Assembly: GCF_017948485.1 (NCBI RefSeq)
Contig: NZ_JAFFSX010000002.1
Span: forward strand, 62,001-126,000
DNA from: Streptomyces sp. GESEQ-35
GTDB taxonomy: Bacteria > Actinomycetota > Actinomycetes > Streptomycetales > Streptomycetaceae
Direction: 5' to 3'
DNA: 64,000 bases
The notes under the pieces were generated by a model. It was given only the letters and a program-made list of their open reading frames with translations. It was not told the DNA's origin and did not search any database. Below, in pieces: positions 1 to 9,360 of this stretch. The stretch's first letter is position 1. Every line of letters starts with the position of its first letter. Position numbers and translations under genes: made by a program.

Positions 1-391
1 CTCGCTCGCCTACACCGACAAGCGCCTGGGGGGCTACGACGCCGCCGTGCTCAGCGAGGTCATCGAGCACCTCGACCTGCCGCGGCTGCCCGCCCTGGAG
101 TACGCGGTGTTCGGCTCCGCCCGCCCCCGCACGGTCCTGGTGACCACCCCGAACGTCGAGTACAACGTCCGCTGGGAGTCCCTCCCGGCCGGGCACGTCC
201 GGCACGGCGACCACCGCTTCGAGTGGACCCGCGAGGAGTTCCGGACCTGGGCCGGGGCCGTCGCCGAACGGCACGGGTACGGCGTGGAGTTCGTGCCCGT
301 GGGACCCGACGACCCCGAGGTGGGACCGCCCACGCAGATGGCCGTATTCAGTATGCGGACCACGAACGAGAAGGAGGCGAAGGCCGCATGA
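1..391 (+). CDS. hen1: 3'-terminal RNA ribose 2'-O-methyltransferase Hen1, C-terminal part (5' end outside window)
   Basis: The frame is open from base 2 to the stop at 389-391 and begins inside the protein. Hen1 adds a 2'-O-methyl group to the 3'-terminal ribose of RNA; the bacterial enzyme marks the break site during tRNA repair by its partner Pnkp. Visible are the segment SLAYTDKRLGGYDAAVL, the methyltransferase motif SEVIEHLD with its metal-binding E-x-x-E-H pattern, and TTPNVEYNVRWE further on. The acidic, lysine-rich end (NEKEAKAA) runs into the next gene: its TGA shares four bases with the Pnkp start ATG (ATGA), so the two are translationally coupled. Only about 129 residues are in the window. 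Confidence 0.9.
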   Translation, partial: SLAYTDKRLGGYDAAVLSEVIEHLDLPRLPALEYAVFGSARPRTVLVTTPNVEYNVRWESLPAGHVRHGDHRFEWTREEFRTWAGAVAERHGYGVEFVPVGPDDPEVGPPTQMAVFSMRTTNEKEAKAA

Positions 392-2964
392 CCGAGACCC
401 GCACGGGACGGACCCTGCCCGTCACCGACCTCTCCCTCGTGGTGCTCATCGGCGCCTCCGGCTCGGGCAAGTCCACCTTCGCCCACCGCCACTTCAAGCC
501 GACCGAGGTGATCTCCTCCGACTTCTGCCGGGGCCTGGTCTCCGACGACGAGAACGACCAGTCGGCCACCCGCGACGCCTTCGACGTCCTGCACTACATC
601 GCGGGCAAGCGCCTCGCCGCCGGCCGGCGCACGGTCGTCGACGCGACCAGCGTGCAGTCCGACGCCCGGCGGCAGCTGATCGAGCTGGCCAGGCAGTACG
701 ACGTGCTGCCCATAGCCATCGTGCTCGACGTCCCCGAGGACGTGTGCGCCGAGCGCAACGCAACCCGCAGCGACCGCGCCGACATGCCGCGCCGCGTCAT
801 CCAGCGGCACACCCGCGAACTCCGCCGTTCGCTGCGGCACTTGGAGCGCGAGGGCTTCCGGAAGGTGCACATCCTCAGGGGTGTGGAGGAGATCGAGAGC
901 GCCTCGATCGTCACCGAGAAGCGGTTCAACGACCTGACCCACCTCACCGGCCCGTTCGACATCATCGGCGACATCCACGGCTGCGCCGCCGAACTGGAGT
1001 CGCTGCTCGGCAAGTTGGGGTACGTCGACGGCGTCCACCCGGACGGCCGTACGGCGGTCTACGTCGGCGACCTCGTCGACCGCGGCCCGGACAGCCCGGG
1101 CGTGCTGCGCCGCGTGATGTCGATGGTCGGCTCCGGCAACGCACTCTGCGTGCCGGGCAACCACGAGAACAAATACGGGCGTTACCTCAAGGGACGCAAG
1201 GTCCAGCACACCCACGGCCTGGCCGAGACGATCGAGCAGATGGAGGGGGAGACCGAGGAGTTCCACGCGCAGGTACGGGAGTTCATCGACGGACTCGTCA
1301 GCCACTACGTCCTCGACGGCGGCCGGCTGGTCGTCTGCCACGCGGGTCTGCCCGAGAAGTACCACGGCCGCACCTCCGGGCGGGTGCGCTCGCACGCGCT
1401 CTACGGCGACACGACCGGGGAGACGGACGAGTTCGGGCTGCCGGTGCGCTACCCGTGGGCCGAGGACTACCGGGGCCGGGCCGCCGTGGTGTACGGCCAC
1501 ACTCCCGTGCCCGAAGCCACCTGGCTCAACAACACCATCTGCCTCGACACCGGCGCCGTCTTCGGCGGCAAGCTGACCGCGTTGCGCTGGCCGGAGCGGG
1601 AGCTGGTCGACGTACCGGCCGAGCGGGTCTGGTACGAGCCCGCCAGGCCGCTGCGGACCGAGGCGCCCGGCGGTCACGACGGACGGCCGCTCGACCTAGC
1701 CGATGTGCACGGCCGCCGGGTCGTGGAGACACGGCACGCGGGCCGGGTGACCGTCCGCGAGGAGAACGCGGCCGCGGCCCTGGAGGTCATGAGCCGCTTC
1801 GCCGTGGACCCGCGGCTGCTGCCGTACCTGCCGCCGACCATGGCACCGACGGCGACCTCGCATATCGACGGCTACTTGGAGCACCCGGCCGAGGCCTTCG
1901 CTCAGTACCGGGAGGACGGGGTCGCGCGGGTCGTGTGCGAGGAGAAGCACATGGGTTCGCGTGCGGTGGCGCTGGTGTGCCGTGATGCGGAGGCGGCGCG
2001 GAAGCGGTTCGGCGTGGACGGCCCCACGGGGTCCCTCTACACCCGTACCGGCCGCCCGTTCTTCGACGACGAGGCGGTGACGGAGGAGATCCTCGATCGG
2101 CTGCGTACGGCCGTCGGGGCGGCGGGCCTCTGGACCGAGCTGGAGACCGACTGGCTGCTGCTCGACGCCGAGTTGATGCCGTGGTCGTTGAAGGCGTCCG
2201 GGCTGCTGCGGTCGCAGTACGCGGCCGTGGGCGCCGCGTCCGGGGCGGTGTTCCCGGGCGCGCTGGCCGCGCTGGAGGGGGCGGCGGCGCGGGGCGTGGA
2301 GGTGACCGACCTGCTCGCGCGGCAGCGCGAACGGGCCGCGGACGCCGCCGCGTTCACGGACTCGTACCGTCGCTACTGCTGGACCACCGACGGCCTGGAC
2401 GGCGTCCGCCTGGCCCCGTTCCAGATCCTCGCCGTCCAGGGCCGCAGCCTCGCCGGCCTGCCGCACGACGAGCAGCTGGCCCTGCTCGACCGGCTCGTCG
2501 AGCACGACACGACCGGCCTGCTCCAGACCACCCGGCGCCTGTACGTCGACACCGCCGACCCCGACTCGGTGCAGGCGGGCGTCGACTGGTGGCTGGAGAT
2601 GACCGGACGCGGCGGCGAGGGCATGGTCGTCAAGCCGGTGGGTGCGGTCGTGCGATGGGGGTCCCCCCGCTCGAGCGAAGCCGAGAGTGGGGGAGAACAG
2701 GGCCGACTTGTGCAGCCCGGCATCAAGTGCCGCGGCCGTGAGTACCTGCGGATCATCTACGGTCCCGAGTACACCCGCCCGGAGAACCTCGCCCGCCTCC
2801 GCTCCCGCTTCCTCAACCACAAGCGCTCGCTCGCGGTCCGCGAGTACGCGCTGGGCCTTGAGGCGCTGGACCGGCTGGCGGAGGGCGAGCCGCTGTGGCG
2901 GGTGCACGAGGCGGTGTTCGGGGTGCTGGCGCTGGAGTCGGAGCCGGTGGACCCGCGGCTGTGA
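388..2964 (+). CDS. pnkp: Polynucleotide kinase-phosphatase-ligase Pnkp (RNA repair)
   Basis: 858 residues, starting at the ATG that overlaps the hen1 stop. Three domains are in the usual order. The 5'-kinase has the P-loop GASGSGKST near residues 22-30. The metallophosphoesterase has GDIHGC (about 194), [10 protein letters not shown] (about 227), GNHE and GHTPVPE, and removes 2',3'-cyclic phosphate. The ligase/adenylyltransferase has its nucleophilic lysine in EEKHMGSR (about 519) and the late motif EGMVVKP. With Hen1 it heals and seals RNA cut by ribotoxins. Oddity: between EGMVVKP and [14 protein letters not shown] the protein carries about 14 residues encoded by a 42-bp dispersed repeat (2654-2695), inserted without breaking the frame. 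A terminator follows the stop. Confidence 0.93.
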   Translation: MTETRTGRTLPVTDLSLVVLIGASGSGKSTFAHRHFKPTEVISSDFCRGLVSDDENDQSATRDAFDVLHYIAGKRLAAGRRTVVDATSVQSDARRQLIELARQYDVLPIAIVLDVPEDVCAERNATRSDRADMPRRVIQRHTRELRRSLRHLEREGFRKVHILRGVEEIESASIVTEKRFNDLTHLTGPFDIIGDIHGCAAELESLLGKLGYVDGVHPDGRTAVYVGDLVDRGPDSPGVLRRVMSMVGSGNALCVPGNHENKYGRYLKGRKVQHTHGLAETIEQMEGETEEFHAQVREFIDGLVSHYVLDGGRLVVCHAGLPEKYHGRTSGRVRSHALYGDTTGETDEFGLPVRYPWAEDYRGRAAVVYGHTPVPEATWLNNTICLDTGAVFGGKLTALRWPERELVDVPAERVWYEPARPLRTEAPGGHDGRPLDLADVHGRRVVETRHAGRVTVREENAAAALEVMSRFAVDPRLLPYLPPTMAPTATSHIDGYLEHPAEAFAQYREDGVARVVCEEKHMGSRAVALVCRDAEAARKRFGVDGPTGSLYTRTGRPFFDDEAVTEEILDRLRTAVGAAGLWTELETDWLLLDAELMPWSLKASGLLRSQYAAVGAASGAVFPGALAALEGAAARGVEVTDLLARQRERAADAAAFTDSYRRYCWTTDGLDGVRLAPFQILAVQGRSLAGLPHDEQLALLDRLVEHDTTGLLQTTRRLYVDTADPDSVQAGVDWWLEMTGRGGEGMVVKPVGAVVRWGSPRSSEAESGGEQGRLVQPGIKCRGREYLRIIYGPEYTRPENLARLRSRFLNHKRSLAVREYALGLEALDRLAEGEPLWRVHEAVFGVLALESEPVDPRL
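2654..2695 (+). repeat. 42-bp dispersed palindromic repeat inside pnkp (copy 1)
   Basis: A 42-bp block starting GATGGGGGTCCCCCC, with an internal GCTCGAGC palindrome and a G-run end (GTGGGGGAG). It is identical, in reverse orientation, to 56816-56857. From memory, this type of short G/C-run repeat is common between genes in Streptomyces genomes. Here it is translated ([12 protein letters not shown]) within the Pnkp ligase domain. Confidence 0.85.
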
Positions 2965-2969
2965 CCGGG

Positions 2970-3005
2970 GCCTGTCCCCAGCCTGCTCACCGGCTGGGGG
3001 CAGGC
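2970..3005 (+). terminator. Intrinsic terminator after pnkp
   Basis: A 14-bp inverted repeat (GCCTGTCCCCAGCC / GGCTGGGGGCAGGC, one G-U pair) with an 8-base loop, followed by CCGCTTTTCG. It starts 6 bases after the pnkp stop. Confidence 0.8.
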
Positions 3006-3083
3006 CCGCTTTTCGTCAAGGGGACGAAAACAGAAACGGTCGAGCAGGGGGTGAACCCGGTCGGCGATGGTCAGGATGGAGTC

Positions 3084-4307
3084 ATGGGATTCCATGTCAA
3101 CTCCGAGGCCGGGCGGCTCGGCCGCGTCATCCTGCACCGGCCGGATCTCGAGCTCAAAAGGCTCACCCCCAGCAACAAGGACGCGCTTCTCTTCGACGAC
3201 CTGCTCTGGGTGCGCCGGGCGCGCGCCGAGCACGACGGGTTCGCGGATGTGCTGCGCGACCGTGGTGTCGCCGTCCATCTCTTCGGCGACCTGCTGACCG
3301 AGGCCCTGGCGATCCCGGTGGCCCGTTCGCTCGTCCTGGACCGCGTCTTCGACGAGAAGGAGTACGGGGTGCTCGCCACGGACCACCTCCGGGCCGCCTT
3401 CGAGTCCCTGCCGGCCGGCGAGCTCGCCGAGCTCCTGGTCGGCGGCATGACCAAGCGCGAGTTCCTCGACGTGCACCCGGAGCCGACCTCCGTCCGCTTC
3501 CACGTCATGGACCTCGACGACTTCCTCCTCGCCCCCCTTCCCAATCACCTCTTCACCCGCGACACCTCCGCCTGGATCTACGACGGCGTCTCCGTCAACG
3601 CGATGAGATGGCCCGCCCGGCAGCGGGAGACCGTGCACTTCGAGGCGATCTACCGGCACCATCCGCTGTTCCGTGACGAGACGTTCCACGTCTGGTCCGA
3701 GGGACAGGCCGACTATCCGTCCACCATCGAGGGCGGCGACGTCCTGGTGATCGGCAACGGAGCCGTTCTCATGGGCATGAGCGAGCGGACGACCCCCCAG
3801 GCCGTCGAGATGCTCGCCCACAAACTGTTCGCCGCGGGCTCGGCCGAGACGATCGTGGCCCTCGACATGCCCAAGCGGCGGGCCTTCATGCACCTCGACA
3901 CCGTGATGACCATGGTCGACGGCGACACCTTCACCCAGTACGCGGGGCTCGGCATGCTCCGCTCGTACACCATCGAACCGGGCGTCGCCGAGAAGGAGCT
4001 GAAGGTCACCGACCATCCGCCGGAGCACATGCACCGCGCGATCGCCGCCGCGCTGGGGCTCAGCGAGATCCGCGTCCTGACCGCGACACAGGACGTGCAC
4101 GCGGCCGAGCGAGAGCAGTGGGACGACGGCTGCAACGTCCTCGCCGTCGAGCCGGGCGTCGTCGTCGCCTACGAGCGGAACTCCACCACCAACACGCATC
4201 TGCGCAAGCAGGGCATCGAGGTGATCGAGATCCCGGGCAGCGAACTGGGGCGGGGGAGGGGCGGGCCGCGGTGCATGAGCTGCCCGGTCGAACGTGCGGC
4301 CGTATAG
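3084..4307 (+). CDS. arcA: Arginine deiminase
   Basis: 407 residues; hydrolyses L-arginine to citrulline and ammonia. The start at [19 protein letters not shown] matches the family's usual N-terminus; upstream in-frame starts would read through the pnkp terminator. Recognisable motifs are [20 protein letters not shown], the catalytic-acid/histidine segments [11 protein letters not shown] and [12 protein letters not shown], and the terminal RCMSCPVER, whose second cysteine is the family's catalytic thiol. The next gene encodes ornithine carbamoyltransferase, which would split the citrulline. No carbamate kinase gene lies next to them, so ATP recovery, if any, needs a gene elsewhere. Confidence 0.93.
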   Translation: MGFHVNSEAGRLGRVILHRPDLELKRLTPSNKDALLFDDLLWVRRARAEHDGFADVLRDRGVAVHLFGDLLTEALAIPVARSLVLDRVFDEKEYGVLATDHLRAAFESLPAGELAELLVGGMTKREFLDVHPEPTSVRFHVMDLDDFLLAPLPNHLFTRDTSAWIYDGVSVNAMRWPARQRETVHFEAIYRHHPLFRDETFHVWSEGQADYPSTIEGGDVLVIGNGAVLMGMSERTTPQAVEMLAHKLFAAGSAETIVALDMPKRRAFMHLDTVMTMVDGDTFTQYAGLGMLRSYTIEPGVAEKELKVTDHPPEHMHRAIAAALGLSEIRVLTATQDVHAAEREQWDDGCNVLAVEPGVVVAYERNSTTNTHLRKQGIEVIEIPGSELGRGRGGPRCMSCPVERAAV

Positions 4308-4367
4308 AAATGCCTACGGTCGTATAGACTTCCAAGGGTCTTGTTCTCGTACCTCTGGAGCGCCCCC

Positions 4368-5378
4368 ATGGCGACAGTCCCGACCGCCTTCGCCGGCCGC
4401 CATTTCCTCAAGGAGCTGGACTTCACCGAGGAGGAGTTCCGCGCCCTGATCGCGCTGTCCGCAGAGCTGAAGGCCGCCAAGCGGGCCGGGACCGAGACGC
4501 GGTACCTGAGCGGGAAGAACATCGCGCTGATCTTCGAGAAGACCTCGACGCGAACCCGCTGCGCGTTCGAGGTCGCGGCCGCCGACCAGGGCGCCTCGAC
4601 GACGTATCTGGACCCGTCGGGCTCGCAGATCGGGCACAAGGAGTCGGTGAAGGACACCGCGCGGGTCCTTGGGCGGATGTTCGATGCGATCGAGTACCGC
4701 GGGGACAGTCAGCAGAAGGTCGAGGAGCTGGCGGCGTACGCGGGTGTGCCCGTCTACAACGGCCTGACCGACGACTGGCACCCCACCCAGATGCTCGCCG
4801 ACATACTCACGATGACGGAGCACTGCGCCAAGAGCCTGGACGACGGCATCACCTTCGCCTACCTCGGCGACGCCCGCTTCAACATGGGCAACTCCTACCT
4901 GGTCACCGGGGCTCTGCTCGGCATGGACGTACGCATCGTCGCGCCCAAGGAGTACTGGCCCGGTGACGAGGTCGTGGCCCGGGCCCGCAAGCTGGCGGAG
5001 GACAGCGGCGCCGCCATCACCCTCACCGAGGACGTCGCCGAGGGTGTTCGGGAGGCCGACTTCGTCGCCACCGATGTCTGGGTGTCGATGGGTGAGCCGA
5101 AGGAGGTCTGGGACGAGCGGATCGCGGCTCTCGCGCCGTACGCCGTGACCATGGACGTCCTGCGGGCCACCGGCAACCCGGACGTCAGGTTCCTGCACTG
5201 TCTGCCGGCCTTCCACGACCTCGGCACCAAGGTCGGCCGCGAGATCTACGAGAGTCACGGTCTGGAGTCGCTGGAAGTGACCGACGAGGTCTTCGAGTCG
5301 GCGCACTCGGTCGTCTTCGACGAGGCCGAGAACCGCATGCATACGATCAAGGCGGTGCTGGTCGCCACTCTCGCCTGA
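4368..5378 (+). CDS. arcB: Ornithine carbamoyltransferase, probably catabolic
   Basis: 336 residues. ATG 4368 was chosen because GGAG (4357-4360) sits 7 bases upstream; an earlier TTG at 4341 has no such site. The carbamoyl-phosphate loop [10 protein letters not shown], the HPTQMLAD motif and the ornithine-binding [10 protein letters not shown] are all present. Lying 60 bp after arginine deiminase, it most likely phosphorolyses citrulline to ornithine and carbamoyl phosphate, although the fold does not by itself distinguish catabolic from biosynthetic enzymes. A 20-bp-spaced direct repeat CGTATAGA (4301 and 4321) lies between the two genes. Confidence 0.92.
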   Translation: MATVPTAFAGRHFLKELDFTEEEFRALIALSAELKAAKRAGTETRYLSGKNIALIFEKTSTRTRCAFEVAAADQGASTTYLDPSGSQIGHKESVKDTARVLGRMFDAIEYRGDSQQKVEELAAYAGVPVYNGLTDDWHPTQMLADILTMTEHCAKSLDDGITFAYLGDARFNMGNSYLVTGALLGMDVRIVAPKEYWPGDEVVARARKLAEDSGAAITLTEDVAEGVREADFVATDVWVSMGEPKEVWDERIAALAPYAVTMDVLRATGNPDVRFLHCLPAFHDLGTKVGREIYESHGLESLEVTDEVFESAHSVVFDEAENRMHTIKAVLVATLA

Positions 5379-5389
5379 CCCCGCGTCGG

Positions 5390-5842
5390 TCAGGCCGGAC
5401 GCCGCTGAGGCGGTATCACCGGCAGCCTGAACCACACCGCCTTGCCGGAACCGGTGGGGCGGTGGCCGCAGGACGAGCTGAGGGCGCGGATGAGGAGCAG
5501 ACCGCGGCCGTGCTCCTGCCAGGGGTCGGGCTCCCCGTGGGCCGGACGGGTGAGGTTCCCGGGCGGCGCCGGGTCCGGGTCGTGCACCTCGACCTGGCAG
5601 CCGGACGGCAGCAGCTCCACCACCAGCTCTATCGGGCCTTCCCCGGTGGCGTGCTCCACGGCGTTGGCGACCAGCTCCGCCGTGAGCAGTTCCGCGGTGT
5701 CGCAGTCGGCCCCGTGCTCCAGCTCGGCCAGCGCCGTGCGAACCAGGGCGCGGGCCACGGGCACGGCCGCAGCGGTGTGCGGCAGCGCGATGCGCCAGGA
5801 GGCGGAGGCGGGCGAGCGTTCGTACAAGGCGGTTCCGTTCAT
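5390..5842 (-). CDS. Anti-sigma-factor-like ATP-binding protein (GHKL, RsbW/SpoIIAB type)
   Basis: 150 residues, a single HATPase domain with no sensor or dimerisation part. The N box is ELVANAVEHA, the G1-like box is VEVHDPDPAPPGN and the G2 box is HGRGLLLIRAL. Streptomyces carry dozens of these small kinase-like proteins, most thought to bind sigma factors or anti-anti-sigma partners; no partner gene is adjacent. It converges with arcB (11-bp gap). An inverted repeat AGCAGG/CCTGCT (5844-5859) overlaps the ribosome-binding region and could affect translation. Confidence 0.82.
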   Translation of the reverse strand: MNGTALYERSPASASWRIALPHTAAAVPVARALVRTALAELEHGADCDTAELLTAELVANAVEHATGEGPIELVVELLPSGCQVEVHDPDPAPPGNLTRPAHGEPDPWQEHGRGLLLIRALSSSCGHRPTGSGKAVWFRLPVIPPQRRPA

Positions 5843-6163
5843 GAGCAGGCTGTCCTGCTTTCAACCATATGAATGGTACGGCGCCCTCCGGCAGAGCCGC
5901 TCGACGGGCGCCGTATGGGACCTTCGGCCCCGGTATCGGGCGGCTTACCCGTTCCAACGGTCCGCCTAGCGCGACTGCTCCCGTCGTTACCGCGCTATTG
6001 ACGATCCGTGCCGTTCCGTGACGGATGTGACCGAGACCGGTTACCTGTAACGGCTAGTGGGATGGCTGCCTCTATCGCGCCCTCATGACGACAGTCACAT
6101 ATAGGTGATAACTTCGAAGGGCAGCGCCCCGTGAGGCAACGTCGCCCGAGGAGGCCCCACGTC
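5843..6163. promoter_or_regulatory. Divergent promoter region between the anti-sigma-like gene and the enoyl-CoA hydratase gene
   Basis: 321 bp without a convincing gene. It holds three short inverted repeats: AGCAGG/CCTGCT (5844-5859), ACCAT/ATGGT (5865-5878) and GTTAC-CT-GTAAC (6040-6051). No promoter could be assigned with confidence. Confidence 0.5.
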
Positions 6164-6991
6164 ATGAGTCCCTTCACCGGCTCGGCCGCCCGCACCTCCG
6201 ACTGGCAGCACCTGCGCGTCGAGCTCACCGACGGCGTCGCCACCGTCACCCTCGCCCGCCCCGAGAAACTCAACGCCCTCACCTTCGGCGCCTACGCCGA
6301 CCTGCGCGACCTGCTCGCCGAGCTGTCCCGCGAGCGGGCGGTCCGCGCCCTCGTGCTGACCGGCGAGGGGCGCGGCTTCTGCTCCGGCGGCGACGTCGAC
6401 GAGATCATCGGCGCCACCCTCTCCATGGACACCGCCCAGCTCCTCGACTTCAACCGGATGACCGGCCAGGTGGTCCGGGCCGTACGCGAGTGCCCGTTCC
6501 CGGTGATCGCCGCCGTGCACGGCGTGGCAGCGGGCGCGGGCGCGGTCCTCGCCCTGGCCGCCGACTTCCGCGTCGCCGACCCCACCGCCCGCTTCGCCTT
6601 CCTGTTCACCAGGGTCGGCCTGTCGGGCGGCGACATGGGCGCGGCGTACCTGCTGCCCCGGGTCGTCGGCCTCGGCCACGCGACCCGCCTGCTGATGCTG
6701 GGCGAGCCGGTCCGGGCCCCCGAGGCCGAGCGCATCGGCCTGATCAGCGAACTGACGGATGAGGGCCGCGCGGACGAGGCCGCGGGCGCGCTGGCCCGCC
6801 GCCTGGCCGAGGGCCCGGCTCTGGCGTACGCCCAGACGAAGGCCCTCCTGACGGCGGAACTGGACATGCCGCTGGCGCCCTCGATCGAGCTGGACGCCTC
6901 GACACAGGCTCTGCTGATGAACGGCGAGGACTACGCGGAGTTCCACGCGGCATTCAAGGAGAAGCGCCCTCCGAAATGGCAGGGGAGGTAG
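6164..6991 (+). CDS. Enoyl-CoA hydratase/isomerase family protein
   Basis: 275 residues of the crotonase fold. ATG 6164 follows GAGGAGG (6148-6154) by 9 bases; the GTG at 6131 is less likely. The oxyanion-hole segments are GEGRGFCSGGDVDEI and VHGVAAGAGAVLALAADFRVAD. It is followed after 2 bp by the bifunctional hydroxylase/reductase gene, an arrangement known for 2-aminobenzoyl-CoA or salicylyl-CoA pathways. It probably hydrates an alicyclic enoyl-CoA intermediate or takes part in ring opening. The exact substrate is inference. Confidence 0.85.
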   Translation: MSPFTGSAARTSDWQHLRVELTDGVATVTLARPEKLNALTFGAYADLRDLLAELSRERAVRALVLTGEGRGFCSGGDVDEIIGATLSMDTAQLLDFNRMTGQVVRAVRECPFPVIAAVHGVAAGAGAVLALAADFRVADPTARFAFLFTRVGLSGGDMGAAYLLPRVVGLGHATRLLMLGEPVRAPEAERIGLISELTDEGRADEAAGALARRLAEGPALAYAQTKALLTAELDMPLAPSIELDASTQALLMNGEDYAEFHAAFKEKRPPKWQGR

Positions 6992-6993
6992 CG

Positions 6994-9360
6994 ATGTTCT
7001 CGACCGAGGGGACTGTGCCAACCCCAGGGGCGCGGGGAACTGCGCGACCAGCCACAGACAACCCGCAGTCGCCGACCAAGACAGGCCACCCCCTACGAGT
7101 GGCGATCATCGGCGGAGGCCCCGGCGGCCTCTACGCCGCAGCTCTGCTGAAACGCCTGGACCCGGCCCGCGAAGTCACCGTCTGGGAACGCAACGCCCCC
7201 GACGACACCTTCGGCTTCGGCGTAGTCCTCTCCGACGAAACCCTCGGCGGCATCGAACACGCCGACCCAGCGGTCTACGAGGCCCTGCAGAAACAATTCA
7301 TCCGCTGGGACGACATCGACATCGTCCACCGAGGCACCCACCACGCCTCCGGAGGCCACGGCTTCGCCGCACTGGGCAGGAAGCGCCTCCTGGAGATCCT
7401 GCACGACCGCTGCCGCGCCCTGGGCGTAGAGCTCCGTTTCCGCTCCGAGGCCCCGTACCCCGACTGGCTGGCACAGACGAACGACCTCGTCATCGCCGCC
7501 GACGGAGTCAACAGCACCACCCGCGAGTCCTACGCCCATGTGTTCCGCCCCCATGTGGCCACACACCACTGCCGCTACATCTGGCTCGCAACCGACTTCG
7601 CCTTCGACGCCTTCCGCTTCGAGATCGCGGAAACCGAACACGGCGTGATGCAACTGCACGGCTACCCGTACGCGCCCGACGCCTCCACGGTGATCGTCGA
7701 GATGCGCGAGGAGGTGTGGCAGTCGGCCGGCTTCGCCGAGCTCGACCCGCAGGAGTCCGTCGAGCGCTGCGCCAAGATCTTCGCGGACGCGCTGGGCGGC
7801 CGGCCGTTGAGGTCCAACAAGTCGGCGTGGACCACGTTCCGTACGGTGGTCAACGAACGTTGGTCGGACGGGAACGTGGTGCTGCTGGGCGACGCCGCCC
7901 ACACCGCCCACTTCTCCATCGGCTCCGGCACGAAGCTCGCCGTCGAGGACGCACTGGCGCTGGCCGCCTGTCTGGAGGAACAGCCCTCGATCGAGAGCGC
8001 GTTGGAGGCCTACGAAGAGGAGCGGCGCCCCGTCGTCGCCTCCACGCAGCGCGCCGCCCGCGCCAGCCTGGAGTGGTTCGAGAACATCGCCCTCTATCTC
8101 GACCAGCCGACCCGCCAGTTCGCCTTCAACCTCCTCACCCGCAGCCGCCGCGTCACCCACGACAACCTGCGGCTGCGCGACGCCCACTTCACCGCGTCGG
8201 TGGAGCGCGCGTTCGGCTGCCCGCCCGGCACGCCCCCGATGTTCACGCCGTTCCGGCTGCGCGGGCTGACCCTGCGCAACCGGGTCGTGGTGTCACCGAT
8301 GGACATGTACTCGGCCGTCGACGGCGACCCCGGCGACTTCCACCTCGTCCACCTGGGCGCACGGGCTCTCGGCGGCGCCGGTCTGGTGATGACCGAGATG
8401 GTGTGCGTGAGCCCTGAGGGCCGGATCACCCCGGGCTGCACCGGCCTCTACACCGGCAGACAGGCGGAGGCCTGGAAACGGATCACCGACTTCGTGCACG
8501 CCCAGGCGCCCGGTACCGCGATCGGCATCCAGCTCGGCCACTCCGGCCGCAAGGGCTCGACCAAGCTGATGTGGGAGGGCATGGACGAGCCGCTGGAGGA
8601 CGGCAACTGGCCGCTCGTGGCCGCCTCCCCGATCCCGTACAAACCGGAGAGCCAAACCCCCCGCGAACTGACCCGCGCCCAACTCATCGACATCCGCGAA
8701 CAGTTCTCGGCGGCCGCCCGGCGCGCCGCCCGAGCCGGCTTCGACCTCCTCGAACTCCACTGCGCCCACGGCTACTTGCTCTCCGGCTTCCTCTCCCCGC
8801 TGACCAACCTCCGCACCGACGCCTACGGCGGCACGCTCGCCGATCGGCTCCGCTTCCCGCTCGAGGTCTTCGATGCCGTACGCGGAGTGTGGCCCGAGGA
8901 CCGGCCCATGACCGTCCGGATCTCCGCCACCGACTGGGCCGAGGGCGGCACCACCGGCGAGGAGGCGGTGGAGATCGCCCGCGCCTTCGCCGCGCACGGC
9001 GCCGACGCGATCGACGTGTCCACCGGGCAGGTCGTCGCCGAGGAGCGGCCGGAGTTCGGGCGCTCGTACCAGACGCCGTACGCCGACCGTATCCGCCATG
9101 AGACCGGTATCCCGGTGATCGCCGTCGGCGCGATCTCGTCCTGGGACGACGTCAACTCGCTGATCCTGGCCGGGCGCACAGACCTGTGCGCGCTGGCCCG
9201 CCCGCACCTCTACGACCCGCACTGGACGCTGCACGCGGCGGCCGAGCAGGGCTACGACGGGCCGGGCATCGGCTGGCCGACGGCGTACCGGGCGGGCAGT
9301 CGTCGTCCGCAGACCGGTCGCACGGACGCCCCCAAGCCCCGGCTGACGCTGGGGACTTGA
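6994..9360 (+). CDS. Bifunctional aryl-CoA 5-hydroxylase/oxidoreductase (salicylyl-CoA or 2-aminobenzoyl-CoA type)
   Basis: 788 residues. The N-terminal half is a flavoprotein monooxygenase: FAD loop AIIGGGPGGLYAAALL (from about residue 36) and GD motif VLLGDAAHTAHFSIGSG. The C-terminal half, from MFTPFRLRGLTLRNRVVVSP (about residue 415), is an old-yellow-enzyme-type TIM barrel (HSGRKGS, HCAHGYLLSGFLSP, VGAISSWDDV). This fusion matches 2-aminobenzoyl-CoA monooxygenase/reductase of Azoarcus evansii and the Streptomyces salicylyl-CoA hydroxylase annotation. The start follows AGGGGAGG by 5 bases. The first 35 or so residues are encoded partly by a dispersed repeat (7022-7068), so the N-terminus is longer than usual. 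The last 37 codons belong to a 145-bp tandem repeat. Confidence 0.9.
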   Translation: MFSTEGTVPTPGARGTARPATDNPQSPTKTGHPLRVAIIGGGPGGLYAAALLKRLDPAREVTVWERNAPDDTFGFGVVLSDETLGGIEHADPAVYEALQKQFIRWDDIDIVHRGTHHASGGHGFAALGRKRLLEILHDRCRALGVELRFRSEAPYPDWLAQTNDLVIAADGVNSTTRESYAHVFRPHVATHHCRYIWLATDFAFDAFRFEIAETEHGVMQLHGYPYAPDASTVIVEMREEVWQSAGFAELDPQESVERCAKIFADALGGRPLRSNKSAWTTFRTVVNERWSDGNVVLLGDAAHTAHFSIGSGTKLAVEDALALAACLEEQPSIESALEAYEEERRPVVASTQRAARASLEWFENIALYLDQPTRQFAFNLLTRSRRVTHDNLRLRDAHFTASVERAFGCPPGTPPMFTPFRLRGLTLRNRVVVSPMDMYSAVDGDPGDFHLVHLGARALGGAGLVMTEMVCVSPEGRITPGCTGLYTGRQAEAWKRITDFVHAQAPGTAIGIQLGHSGRKGSTKLMWEGMDEPLEDGNWPLVAASPIPYKPESQTPRELTRAQLIDIREQFSAAARRAARAGFDLLELHCAHGYLLSGFLSPLTNLRTDAYGGTLADRLRFPLEVFDAVRGVWPEDRPMTVRISATDWAEGGTTGEEAVEIARAFAAHGADAIDVSTGQVVAEERPEFGRSYQTPYADRIRHETGIPVIAVGAISSWDDVNSLILAGRTDLCALARPHLYDPHWTLHAAAEQGYDGPGIGWPTAYRAGSRRPQTGRTDAPKPRLTLGT
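7022..7068 (+). repeat. Dispersed Streptomyces repeat within the 5' coding region of the bifunctional oxidoreductase
   Basis: The block CCCCAGGGGCGCGGGGAACT followed by GCGCGACCAGCCACAGACAA matches, from memory, a very common Streptomyces intergenic repeat. Here it lies between the start codon and the FAD motif and is translated as a Pro/Ala/Thr-rich leader. No other full copy was seen in the window. Confidence 0.6.

Noticed and set aside
34..1677. A 547-codon minus-strand frame opposite hen1/pnkp
   Set aside because: Antisense shadow; Pnkp motifs on the plus strand explain the region.
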